Source: Actinomycetota bacterium
GTDB lineage: Bacteria > Actinomycetota > Acidimicrobiia > Acidimicrobiales > Iamiaceae
Length of the DNA: 64,000 bases
Direction of reading: 5' to 3'
Assembly (NCBI GenBank): GCA_016185275.1
Contig: JACPNX010000014.1
Location: 1-64,000 of the forward strand
This document shows, in pieces, positions 24,504 to 32,218 of this stretch. The position numbers and the translations under genes are program-made. A model generated the notes under the pieces. It was not told where the DNA came from. It worked only from the letters and a program-made list of their open reading frames with translations, and made no database searches. Each line of letters begins with the position of its first letter. Position 1 is the stretch's first letter.

Positions 24504-26240
24504 GTGATCGATCGCTGGATCGTCGACAACGACCCCAGCCGTGCGTACCCCCTGTACACCCGGGGCAACGTCGGCGAGGTCTTCCCGCTGCCCGTCACTC
24601 CGCTGACGTGGACCCTCGGCGCCGTCCCGGCGTGCGAGGCCGGCTGGCGGGACGCCTTCGAGCGCTTCGGCGCCTTCGACCGCTCCGAGTTCGCCGACGA
24701 CGCCATCGAGATCCTCGGTTGCTTCGGCGGCTACGCCTACCTCAACGTGTCGGTGAGCCGCATCCTCGGCGTGCGCACGCCCGGCCTCACCCCCGAGCAG
24801 GTCGACTACTCGTTCTGGGGCGAGATGCCGGGCATCCGGCCGTACCGGGCCCGACCGGGCGACGAGGCACCCGAGCGCACCGAGGCCGTCGAGCGCACCT
24901 TGGCCTGGATCCTGTCCGCGCCCGACCTGGACGAGCTGCGCGACGACCAGGCGGCCGTGGCCCAGCTGCGGGCCCGGCGCCCCGACTTCGATGCCATGGC
25001 GCCCGGGGAGATCACGGCCTGGCTGCGGGCGATCGTGCCGGAGCTGCGGCGCCTGTTCGCCGCCCACATCTTCGTCAGCTACTGCTCGACCGTGCCCCTC
25101 GGGATGATCCAGGCCGCCTGCGACTCGTTCGGCGAGCCGACGCTGGCCATGCGCCTGGTGGCCGGGATCGGCGACGTGGACTCGGCCGCGCCGTCGGCCG
25201 CACTGTGGGAGCTCGGCCGCCTGGTCGCCGGCTCGGCCTCGCTCACGGCGGCCTTCGACGAGGGCGTGGCCGGGCTGGCGGACCGGATCCGGGCTCGTGC
25301 GCTGCGCTCGGATCCGGACGCGGCCGAGCTGTGCGCCCGGTTCGAGGAGTTCCTGTACGCCTTCGGATCGCGGGGCCCGAACGAGTGGGAGACCTCCTCG
25401 CCGTCGTGGGAGACGTCACCGGACCTGGCCCTGGCCGCGGTCGACCGGATGCGCCTCGCCGGTGACGACGCCGCGCCCCGGTCGCACATGGCCGCGCTGG
25501 TCGCCGACCGCGAAGCGCTCGGTGCCCAGGTCCTGGATCGGCTGGCGGCGGACCCCGGCGCGCAGGCCCGCACCGCCGCGGCGCTTCGGGCGGCGCCGGT
25601 CTTCCTGGCCGGTCGCGAGCGGACCAAGACGACGGTCATCCGCCTCGTCAACGAGATGCGGGTCGCGTCCTACGCATTCGGACGGCGCTACCTGGCCGCG
25701 GGCGTGTTCGAGCGGATCGACGACTACGCCATGCTGCTCGACTCGGAGCTGGAGGCGTTCGTCGGCGATCCGGAGGCGTTCGCCGGCGAGATCCGCTCCC
25801 GGCGCAGGGAGTACGAGTCGCTGTTCGACCTCGAGCCGCCGTTCGTGATCGACGGTGAGGTGCCGCCACTGCGCACCTGGGCCAGGGTGGGCAGGCGCCC
25901 GGAGACCGTGGCCGCGGGCACGACGCTCGCCGGCATCCCCGGCTGCCCCGGGTCGGCGAAAGGCCGCGCCCGCGTGATCCTTGACCCCACGGACCCCTCG
26001 GCCCTCGAACCCGGCGACGTGCTCGTCGCGCCGATCACCGATCCCGCGTGGACCCCGCTGTTCGTGCCGGCCGCGGCGGTGGTGGTCGACGTCGGCGCGC
26101 AGATCAGCCACGCCGTCATCGTGAGCCGCGAGCTCGGCATCCCGTGCGTCGTCTCGGTCACCGACGCCACCCGCCGGATCCCCGACGGGGCCATGGTCAC
26201 CGTCGACGGGACCGCGGGCACCGTGACCGTCGAGGCCTGA
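24504..26240 (+). CDS. PEP-utilising-enzyme mobile-domain protein without ATP-grasp domain
   Basis: The 578-aa product begins like the second half of PEP synthase-like proteins (NVGEVFPLPVTPLTWTLGAV near 20-40). A helical region follows to ~470. It ends in a swivelling phosphohistidine domain (~490-575) with VLVAPITDPAWTPLFVPAAA and QISHAVIVSRELGIPCVVSV; the His is the expected phosphoryl carrier. The ATP-grasp nucleotide-binding domain of PEP synthase, PPDK or rifampin phosphotransferase is absent and is not next door. The GTG start has an aggcagga SD. The gene either works with a separate kinase subunit or has a different role. Confidence 0.8.
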   Translation: MIDRWIVDNDPSRAYPLYTRGNVGEVFPLPVTPLTWTLGAVPACEAGWRDAFERFGAFDRSEFADDAIEILGCFGGYAYLNVSVSRILGVRTPGLTPEQVDYSFWGEMPGIRPYRARPGDEAPERTEAVERTLAWILSAPDLDELRDDQAAVAQLRARRPDFDAMAPGEITAWLRAIVPELRRLFAAHIFVSYCSTVPLGMIQAACDSFGEPTLAMRLVAGIGDVDSAAPSAALWELGRLVAGSASLTAAFDEGVAGLADRIRARALRSDPDAAELCARFEEFLYAFGSRGPNEWETSSPSWETSPDLALAAVDRMRLAGDDAAPRSHMAALVADREALGAQVLDRLAADPGAQARTAAALRAAPVFLAGRERTKTTVIRLVNEMRVASYAFGRRYLAAGVFERIDDYAMLLDSELEAFVGDPEAFAGEIRSRRREYESLFDLEPPFVIDGEVPPLRTWARVGRRPETVAAGTTLAGIPGCPGSAKGRARVILDPTDPSALEPGDVLVAPITDPAWTPLFVPAAAVVVDVGAQISHAVIVSRELGIPCVVSVTDATRRIPDGAMVTVDGTAGTVTVEA

Positions 26241-26262
26241 CACCCCTGAGCGCCGCGATCGG

Positions 26263-26316
26263 GTTCAGAACCGCGGGCGCGTTCAGAACCGCGGGCGCGT
26301 TCAGAACCGCGGTCGG
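26263..26316. repeat. 18-bp tandem repeat, 3 copies, covering a gene end
   Basis: gttcagaaccgcgggcgc occurs twice perfectly and a third time as gttcagaaccgcggtcgg. The third copy includes the stop codon and last codons of the minus-strand hydratase, so the repeat duplicated that gene's 3' end. Confidence 0.88.
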
Positions 26317-27128
26317 CGGCGCTCCTGCCAGGCGGCGACCCCCTCGGCGAAGTCCGGCTCCGTGACCATGCGCTCGAGCAGCGCCTCGGATCGGGCCACG
26401 GCGGTGCCCACGTCGCCGTGGAGATCGGCGTACAGCTGGTGCTTCGCCTCGCGCACCGCGGCGGGCGAGCAGCCGGTGGCCAGATCGCGGGCGTAGGCGA
26501 GTGTGGTCGCGAGCAGCTCACCGGGCGGTACGACGCGGTTGACCAGTCCCATGGCTGCGGCTTCCTCGGCCAGCACCACCCGGCTGGACAGCAGCAGGTC
26601 CGCCGCGTGCCCGATGCCGACCAGCCGAGGGAGGACCCACGACAGGCCGTACTCGGCCGGCAACCCCAGCCGCGGCGCGGAGGTCGTGAGCTTGGCGCCG
26701 GCCGCCGCGAAGCGCACGTCGCAGAAGCAGGCCAGCACCAGCCCCACGCCCGCGGCCGGCCCGTTGACCGCCGCGATCACCGGGAATCGCAGACCGAAGT
26801 GGAACGCGAACGGGTGGTCGAACTCCGGGCGCACGCCGAAGCCCGGCTCGGCCAGCTCCCCGGGGGCCGTGCCGGGGTCGTAGCGACCCGCCGCGGCGTG
26901 GCCGTCGAGGGCCCGGGTGTCCGCGCCGGCGCAGAAGCCGCGCCCGTCGCCGGTCACCACCACCACGCGCACCCCGGGATCGGCCTCTGCGGCGGCCAGG
27001 CACCAGCGGTACTCCGTGTGCATGCGGCCGGTCCACGCGTTGAGCCGCTCCGGGCGCGACAGCGTCACCAGCGCGACGCCGGCCGCGTCGACCTCGTACC
27101 GGACGACCTTGAGGTCGGCGAGCTCCAC
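26301..27128 (-). CDS. Enoyl-CoA hydratase/isomerase family protein
   Basis: The 275-aa crotonase-fold protein contains VTGDGRGFCAGADTRALDG (oxyanion hole, ~65-80), VNGPAAGVGLVLACFCDVRF, and TSAPRLGLPAEYGLSWVLPR with the catalytic Glu-type position. The trimer interface tail ends WQERRRPRF. It probably hydrates or isomerises enoyl-CoA; many paralogues exist in such genomes and the substrate is unknown. GTG start, with CAGCAT ending 6 nt upstream on the minus strand as a weak -10. Its 3' end is part of a triplicated 18-bp repeat. Confidence 0.9.
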   Translation of the reverse strand: MELADLKVVRYEVDAAGVALVTLSRPERLNAWTGRMHTEYRWCLAAAEADPGVRVVVVTGDGRGFCAGADTRALDGHAAAGRYDPGTAPGELAEPGFGVRPEFDHPFAFHFGLRFPVIAAVNGPAAGVGLVLACFCDVRFAAAGAKLTTSAPRLGLPAEYGLSWVLPRLVGIGHAADLLLSSRVVLAEEAAAMGLVNRVVPPGELLATTLAYARDLATGCSPAAVREAKHQLYADLHGDVGTAVARSEALLERMVTEPDFAEGVAAWQERRRPRF

Positions 27129-27253
27129 GGACCGATGCTGGCACGGGTGCCGGTGGCCGGGAGCGTCGACCGCGGTCGCGCCTCGGCTTGGCCAGGCCCG
27201 ACCCGGAAGATCCAGCCCGCACGGCGCCCGAAGGTCCCGCCCCGGCGGTGACG

Positions 27254-27259
27254 TAGCGT
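27254..27259 (+). promoter_or_regulatory. -10 box TAGCGT, leaderless
   Basis: TAGCGT ends 6 nt before GTG 27266 and favours it over the ATG at 27308. Confidence 0.6.
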
Positions 27260-27265
27260 GGGACG

Positions 27266-30034
27266 GTGGACGGGGAGCGCGACCGCGCGCCGGCCGGGGG
27301 GTCGATCATGGACGCCGGCCTGCTGCTGGAGGTGTCGCGCGCCCTCGCGACCCAGCCGCAGCTCGACCTGGCTCTGACCTCGGTCCTCGAACGGCTGATC
27401 CCCGAAGTGGCGGACTGGGGGGTGGTCCACCTGATCGATCCGGGAGGCGCCATCCGGCGCGTCGCCGTCCGCCACCGCGACCCGGCCAAGGCCCCGCTGG
27501 CCGAGGAGCTGGAGCGAGCCACCGAGGTGCTGCGGGAGGGGGAGGGTCTCCCCGAGTCGCTCGAGACGGGCCGCAGCAAGCTCCTCCAGGAACCGGACCG
27601 TGACACGCTGCGCCGCCTCGCCCCCGACGACCGCGTGGCCGAGCTGTGGGAGCGGCTCGGCAGCCGCTCGACCGTCTTCGTCCCCCTGGTGGTGGGCGAG
27701 GAACAGGTCGGTTCGCTGGCCCTGTCCCTCGGCGACTCGGGCCGGCGGTACGCCGAGTCCGACCTCGCGCACTTCGACGGGCTCGGCGCCCAGTGCGCTC
27801 TCCTCGTCGAGAACACCCGCCTGGTGCGCCAGGCCGAGCAGGCCACGCGGGAGCGCCTCGGCCTCGGGCGGCTGCTCGATGCCGTGCTGGCCCATTCACC
27901 GGTGGCCACGGCCATCCTCGACCCGTGGCTTCGGGTCCTCCACGCGAACGAGGCCTTCGCCGAGCTCGGTGGTCTCGACGTGGCGAGCTGCGCGGGACGG
28001 TTGCTCGTGGACGTGGTGCCGGCGTTGGCCAGCCAGATCGTGCCCCGGGCCGCCGCCGTCCTCGACGGCGCGGCCATGGCCGAGCCGGCCGACCTGAGCC
28101 CGATCGTCGTGCCCCACGGCGAGGTCAACCTGCGCCTCAGCGCCTTTCCGATCGACCGCCCCCATGGCACCGAACCGCTCGGGGTCGGCGTGCAGCTCGT
28201 CGACGTCAGCGACGAGCGCCGGGTCACCGCGCAGCTGCTGGAGAGCTCCACCCGCGTGGTGCTCTCCCTCGGCGCAGGCGGCATGGTCAGCTGGTCGCTG
28301 GACCTGCGCACCGGGCAGGTCGACACGGCCGGGCAGCTTCCCTCGTCGACCATCGACCGCGGCCGGATCGGGGCGGGCACCGGTGTCGGCGACCCGGAGA
28401 GCCTGCTCGACCGGTTCCTCGACCGGGTGCACAGCGAGGATCGGGCCGTGGTGGCGGCCGAGCTGCGGCGAGCGATCGCCGAGGTCGGGGACTTCCAGAT
28501 CGCGTTCCGGACCGTGGGCGACGACGGCGAGGTGCGCTGGCTCGAGCAGCGGGGACGAGCCCTGCCCGGGAGCGACGGCCGGGCCGAGCGACTCCTCGGC
28601 GTCGCCGTGGACGTGACCGACCGGCGCCTGCTCGAGGAGATGCGCAGCCGCCTGCTCCAGCGCGAGCACGAGGCCCGCGTGGCCGCCGAGGGGGCGCGGG
28701 AGCGCCTCTCGTTCCTGCTCGACGCCAGCATGGTCCTGGCCCGCACCCTGGATCCGAAGGTGGTCTACGGCAAGGTGCCGGCGCTCGTCGTGCCCCGCTT
28801 CGCCGACGCCTGCGTGCTGGACATCGTGGACGACGCCGGGCAGATCCGGATCGCGGCGAGTGCGTTCGCGGCGCGCAACGGGTCCGAGCTGTTCCAGGAG
28901 CTCAGGCACCGCCGGCTCGACGCGGGAGGCGATGGTCTGTGGAGCGTGCGGCGCGCCATCCGCACCGGCACGTCGGAGCTCGTGGTCGACATCACCGACG
29001 ACGACCACGTGGCCGCGGCCGTCGACCCCGACCACCTCGAGGTCCTGCGCCGCCTGGACCCGCGCAGCGCGATGGTGACGCCGCTGGTCGCCCGCAGCCG
29101 GGTGCTGGGCGGCATCACCTTCCTGGCCACCGGCGATCGTCGCTTCACGGAGGACGACCTGACGGTGGCCGAGAACCTGGCGGGCCGGGTGGCGCTGGCC
29201 GCCGACAACGGGACCCTGTTCCAGAGCCGCAGCCTGCTGGCCCGGACGTTGCAACAGACGCTGCTGCCGCCCGCGCTGCCGGAGATCCCCGGCATCGAGC
29301 TGGCCGCGGTCTACCGGGTCGCCCAGTCGGGCATCGACATCGGCGGCGACTTCTACGACGTCTTCGAGCTGGGTGACGGCGCGTGGGCTGTCGTCGTCGG
29401 CGACGTCTGCGGCAAGGGACCCGGGGCCGCGGCCGTGACCGGCCTGTTCCGTCACACGGTGCGGGCCGTGGCCACCCGGGTCACGGGGCCGGGTGACATC
29501 CTGCGGGCCACCAACGACGCCATCCTCGACCAGATCGACGACAGCCGGTTCTGCACGGCGGTCCTGATCCGGGTGGAGCCCGATCCGGAGCGCGGTCGGG
29601 TCCGGGTGCGCATGGCGTGCGGTGGCCATCCGAGACCGGTGGTGATCCGCTCGCCTGGCGGCGTCGACGCGATCGACGTGTCGGGCACGCTGCTCGGCGT
29701 CCTGCCCGAACCGCTCCTCGACGAGGTGGAGCTGGAGCTGCTGGCCGGCGACTCGGTGCTCGTCTACACCGACGGGGTCACCGAGGCCCGCGGGGCGGGC
29801 GGCATGTTCGGCGAGGCGAGGCTGCTCGAGGTGCTCCGCCAGGCGGTGGGCGGGGCCGGACCGCGGCTCGACGCGTCCGCGCTGGCCAACCGGCTCGGCG
29901 ATGCGGTCGACAGCCACCAGGGCGGCATGGTCGGCGACGACGTGGCCATCGTGGTCGTGCGCGCTCCCGAGCGGCCGGGCACCTCGCAGAGCGCGACGAC
30001 GATCGTCCTCGACGGCGCGCCGCCGATCCGCTAG
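27266..30034 (+). CDS. GAF-PAS-PAS-GAF-SpoIIE protein phosphatase (RsbU-like)
   Basis: The 922-aa cytoplasmic sensor has a GAF domain at ~20-195, PAS at ~205-320, a second PAS/PAC at ~335-460 (ending VAVDVTDRRLLEEM), a GAF at ~480-655, and a PP2C/SpoIIE phosphatase at ~690-910. The linker LLARTLQQTLLPPALPEIPG precedes GGDFYDVFELGDGAWAVVVG and GDVCGKGPGAAA. YTDGVTEARG and GDDVAIVVV complete the metal site. Such proteins dephosphorylate anti-sigma-factor antagonists (STAS proteins). No cognate STAS or RsbW gene is nearby, so the target is elsewhere. Stand-alone, leaderless gene. Confidence 0.9.
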   Translation: MDGERDRAPAGGSIMDAGLLLEVSRALATQPQLDLALTSVLERLIPEVADWGVVHLIDPGGAIRRVAVRHRDPAKAPLAEELERATEVLREGEGLPESLETGRSKLLQEPDRDTLRRLAPDDRVAELWERLGSRSTVFVPLVVGEEQVGSLALSLGDSGRRYAESDLAHFDGLGAQCALLVENTRLVRQAEQATRERLGLGRLLDAVLAHSPVATAILDPWLRVLHANEAFAELGGLDVASCAGRLLVDVVPALASQIVPRAAAVLDGAAMAEPADLSPIVVPHGEVNLRLSAFPIDRPHGTEPLGVGVQLVDVSDERRVTAQLLESSTRVVLSLGAGGMVSWSLDLRTGQVDTAGQLPSSTIDRGRIGAGTGVGDPESLLDRFLDRVHSEDRAVVAAELRRAIAEVGDFQIAFRTVGDDGEVRWLEQRGRALPGSDGRAERLLGVAVDVTDRRLLEEMRSRLLQREHEARVAAEGARERLSFLLDASMVLARTLDPKVVYGKVPALVVPRFADACVLDIVDDAGQIRIAASAFAARNGSELFQELRHRRLDAGGDGLWSVRRAIRTGTSELVVDITDDDHVAAAVDPDHLEVLRRLDPRSAMVTPLVARSRVLGGITFLATGDRRFTEDDLTVAENLAGRVALAADNGTLFQSRSLLARTLQQTLLPPALPEIPGIELAAVYRVAQSGIDIGGDFYDVFELGDGAWAVVVGDVCGKGPGAAAVTGLFRHTVRAVATRVTGPGDILRATNDAILDQIDDSRFCTAVLIRVEPDPERGRVRVRMACGGHPRPVVIRSPGGVDAIDVSGTLLGVLPEPLLDEVELELLAGDSVLVYTDGVTEARGAGGMFGEARLLEVLRQAVGGAGPRLDASALANRLGDAVDSHQGGMVGDDVAIVVVRAPERPGTSQSATTIVLDGAPPIR

Positions 30035-30057
30035 CGCGAGCGGCCCCCCGCGCCGCC

Positions 30058-30183
30058 GCGCCGCCGCAGCCGCCCCAGACCCGTCGCCGCCGGAGCGGGC
30101 CGCGTCAGCCGAGCCCGCCCGCGCCGCCGCAGTCGCCCCAGACCCGTCGCCCCCGGACCGGGGGGCGTCAGCCGAGCCCGCCC
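30058..30183. repeat. 63-bp tandem duplication over the cysQ 3' end
   Basis: Two copies (30058-30120 and 30121-30183) share gcgccgccgcag, cgccccagacccgtcgcc and gtcagccgagcccgcc with a few substitutions. The second copy contains the last ~16 bases and stop of the minus-strand cysQ. Confidence 0.85.
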
Positions 30184-31016
30184 CGCTGGGCGAGGTCGGC
30201 CAGCACGGCGGCGACCCGCTCGGCCAGCCCCGGGTGGCACACGAGCAGATCGGGCAGCGACGGGTCGGCGTTGTTGTACCGGAGCGGCGAGCCGTCGATG
30301 CGGGAGGCGTGGAAGCCGGCCGCTCGGGCCACCGCCACGGGAGCGCAGGAGTCCCACTCGTACTGGCCGCCCGCGTGCGCGTAGACCTCGGCGGCCCCGA
30401 GGACGACCGCTCCCACCTTCGCCCCGGCCGAACCCATGGCCACCAGCTCGCCGTCGAGGGCTTCCGCCAAGGCGGCGGCCAGAGCCGGCGGGCGGGTGCG
30501 GCTCACGAGGATGCGGGGGCGGTGGCTCGGCTCGCGCGGCGGCGGTGCCGGCGGGTCGGTGGCGAGCGTCAGGCGCTGAGCCGGCAGCGCCACCGCGCCG
30601 GCCACGGGGTCGCCGCCCACCACCAGGGCCACGTGCACCGCCCAGTCGCCGCGCGGGGGCTCGCCGAACTCGCGTGTGCCGTCCAGCGGGTCGACGATCC
30701 ACACCCGCTCGGCGCCGAGGCGGGCGTCGTCGTCGGCACCCTCCTCGGAGAGCACCGCGTCGCCGGGGGCGCGCCGGGCCAGCTCGGACATCAGCCAGTC
30801 GTGGGAGCGACGGTCGCCCTCGGCCCGGAGCTCCACGGGGTCGGCGCCGCGCTCGATCAGGTCGGCTCGGATGTCGAGCAGCAGGCGGCCGGCTCCTTCG
30901 GCGAGGTCGGCGGCGAGGCGATGATCCTCCGGCCGGGCGCCGCCGGCGCCGGCCACCGGGGGCGCGGCGGGGCCGGCGGCCGCGTCGGCGGGGGAGACGT
31001 CGTCGTTGTCGCTCAC
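30168..31016 (-). CDS. cysQ: 3'(2'),5'-bisphosphate nucleotidase CysQ-like
   Basis: The 282-aa protein belongs to the inositol-monophosphatase superfamily. It has LSEEGADD (~88-95), the metal motif WIVDPLDGTREF (~103-114) and a C-terminal WDSCAPVAVARAAGF. It is expected to remove the 3' phosphate of PAP/PAPS, recycling the by-product of sulfonation and balancing the PAPS made by CysDNC; related enzymes also act on inositol phosphates. It lies divergent from cysDNC. The GTG at 31016 is preferred over GTG 31055 because CAGACT ends 6 nt before it. An Ala/Pro-rich N-terminus precedes the fold. Confidence 0.85.
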   Translation of the reverse strand: MSDNDDVSPADAAAGPAAPPVAGAGGARPEDHRLAADLAEGAGRLLLDIRADLIERGADPVELRAEGDRRSHDWLMSELARRAPGDAVLSEEGADDDARLGAERVWIVDPLDGTREFGEPPRGDWAVHVALVVGGDPVAGAVALPAQRLTLATDPPAPPPREPSHRPRILVSRTRPPALAAALAEALDGELVAMGSAGAKVGAVVLGAAEVYAHAGGQYEWDSCAPVAVARAAGFHASRIDGSPLRYNNADPSLPDLLVCHPGLAERVAAVLADLAQRGGLG

Positions 31017-31022
31017 CCGGCC

Positions 31023-31028
31023 AGTCTG
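31023..31028 (-). promoter_or_regulatory. -10 box CAGACT of cysQ
   Basis: On the minus strand CAGACT ends 6 nt before GTG 31016. It faces the cysD promoter about 105 bases away. Confidence 0.45.
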
Positions 31029-31131
31029 ACCGAGGGCCACCGGCGGCTCGGACACGCCCTGCGGAACCGGCCGCGGCGCTCCACCGGACCGGCGTGGAGG
31101 AGCGGGCTACCGGAGCGCTCCCGCCAACCCG

Positions 31132-31137
31132 TAGGCT
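31132..31137 (+). promoter_or_regulatory. -10 box TAGGCT of cysDNC
   Basis: TAGGCT ends 9 nt before the cysD ATG, so the operon transcript has little or no leader. Confidence 0.55.
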
Positions 31138-31146
31138 GGTGCCTCC

Positions 31147-32058
31147 ATGAGCGCGACCTACCAGCTGTCGCACCTGCGGGAGCTCGAGGCGGAGGCGGTC
31201 CACATCTTCCGGGAGGTGGCGGCCGAGTTCGAGCGGCCGGTGCTGTTGTTCTCCGGGGGCAAGGACTCGATCGTCATGCTCCACCTGGCCCTGAAGGCGT
31301 TCGCGCCCTGCGCGCTCCCGTTCCCGGTGATGCACATCGACACGGGCCACAACTTCCCCGAGGTGATCCTGTTCCGCGACCGGCGCGTCGCCGAGCTGGG
31401 CGTGAAGCTGGTCGTGGCATCGGTCCCCGAGGCCATCGAGCGCGGGCTCGTGCACGACGTGTCGGGCCCGCGGGCGTCGCGCAACCGGATCCAGACCCCG
31501 GTCCTGCTCGATGCCATCGAGCGGCACCGGTTCGACGCCGTCTTCGGCGGCGCCCGGAGGGACGAGGAGAAGGCGCGGGCCAAGGAGCGGGTGTACTCGT
31601 TCCGTGACGAGTTCGGGCAGTGGGATCCGAAGAACCAGCGGCCCGAGCTGTGGAGCCTCTACAACGGCCGGCACAACCACGGCGAGCACATCCGGGTGTT
31701 CCCGCTGTCGAACTGGACCGAGCTCGACATCTGGCAGTACATCGCCGACGAGCGCATCGAGCTGCCGCCGATCTACTTCGCCCACGAGCGGGACGTCTTC
31801 GAGCGCGACGGCATGCTGCTCGCCGTCGGTGATTTCGTGCAGCCCCTCCCGCACGAGGTGGTGGAGCGCCGGCTCGTGCGCTACCGCACGGTCGGCGATG
31901 CCACCTGCACCGGCGCCGTCGAGTCGCCGGCCGCCTCCGCCGAGGACATCGTGGTCGAGGTGGCCGCCAGCCGCATCACCGAGCGCGGCGCCACCCGGGC
32001 GGACGACAAGTTCTCGGAAGCGGCCATGGAGGATCGCAAGAAGGAGGGCTACTTCTGA
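31147..32058 (+). CDS. cysD: Sulfate adenylyltransferase small subunit CysD
   Basis: The 303-aa product is an ATP pyrophosphatase. The PP-loop LLFSGGKDSIVMLH is at ~33-46. HIDTGHNFPEVI, FGGARRDEEKARAKERVYSF, QWDPKNQRPELW and FPLSNWTELDIWQYI are all diagnostic of CysD. With CysN it adenylates sulfate to APS, driven by GTP hydrolysis. The length is typical and the C-terminus ends RKKEGYF as usual. Its stop TGA overlaps an ATG (TGATG) that opens the first of two small ORFs leading to cysN. First gene of the operon. Confidence 0.96.
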   Translation: MSATYQLSHLRELEAEAVHIFREVAAEFERPVLLFSGGKDSIVMLHLALKAFAPCALPFPVMHIDTGHNFPEVILFRDRRVAELGVKLVVASVPEAIERGLVHDVSGPRASRNRIQTPVLLDAIERHRFDAVFGGARRDEEKARAKERVYSFRDEFGQWDPKNQRPELWSLYNGRHNHGEHIRVFPLSNWTELDIWQYIADERIELPPIYFAHERDVFERDGMLLAVGDFVQPLPHEVVERRLVRYRTVGDATCTGAVESPAASAEDIVVEVAASRITERGATRADDKFSEAAMEDRKKEGYF

Positions 32059-32175
32059 TGGTGCGCGCAGACGGGCGCCTCCTTCGCCGCGGTCCGACCG
32101 TGGGGGCAGGGGATCGCAAGAAGGAGGGCTACTGCTGATGGTGCGCGCAAACGGGCGCCTCCTTCGCCGCGGTCC
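32031..32175. repeat. 80-bp-period tandem duplication between cysD and cysN
   Basis: Copy one (32031-32095) and copy two (32111-32175) match over 65 bases with two substitutions. Copy one contains the last nine cysD codons and stop. The 80-bp period equals 27 codons less one base, so the TGATG stop-start overlap is kept at each junction. Confidence 0.92.
32058..32138 (+). CDS. Small ORF 1 in the cysD-cysN junction (26 aa)
   Basis: It starts at the ATG overlapping the cysD stop (TGATG) and encodes 26 residues, beginning MVRADGRLLRRGP and ending GDRKKEGYC, i.e. re-reading the duplicated cysD tail. It ends in TGA overlapping the ATG of small ORF 2. GGAGGGCTAC 8-14 bases upstream of its ATG can act as an SD. 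It may simply relay ribosomes to cysN; a functional peptide is unproven. Confidence 0.4.
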   Translation: MVRADGRLLRRGPTVGAGDRKKEGYC

Positions 32176-32218
32176 CATCGACGGCCCTGGGGTCCACCGG
32201 CCGGGCGGACGGCCCTGA
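32138..32218 (+). CDS. Small ORF 2 in the cysD-cysN junction (26 aa)
   Basis: It starts at the TGATG after small ORF 1 and encodes MVRANGRLLRRGP followed by a Gly/Pro-rich end. Its TGA overlaps the cysN ATG, again TGATG. The first 13 residues differ from ORF 1 by one (Asp to Asn). The copied GGAGGGC precedes its ATG. Whether it is translated is not known; the frame chain suggests termination-reinitiation. Confidence 0.4.
   Translation: MVRANGRLLRRGPIDGPGVHRPGGRP

Noticed and set aside
10390-27128. Secondary-metabolite or dedicated steroid-degradation cluster
   Set aside because: Lipid-type genes are scattered among unrelated ones on both strands, without a ring-cleavage set or a synthase.
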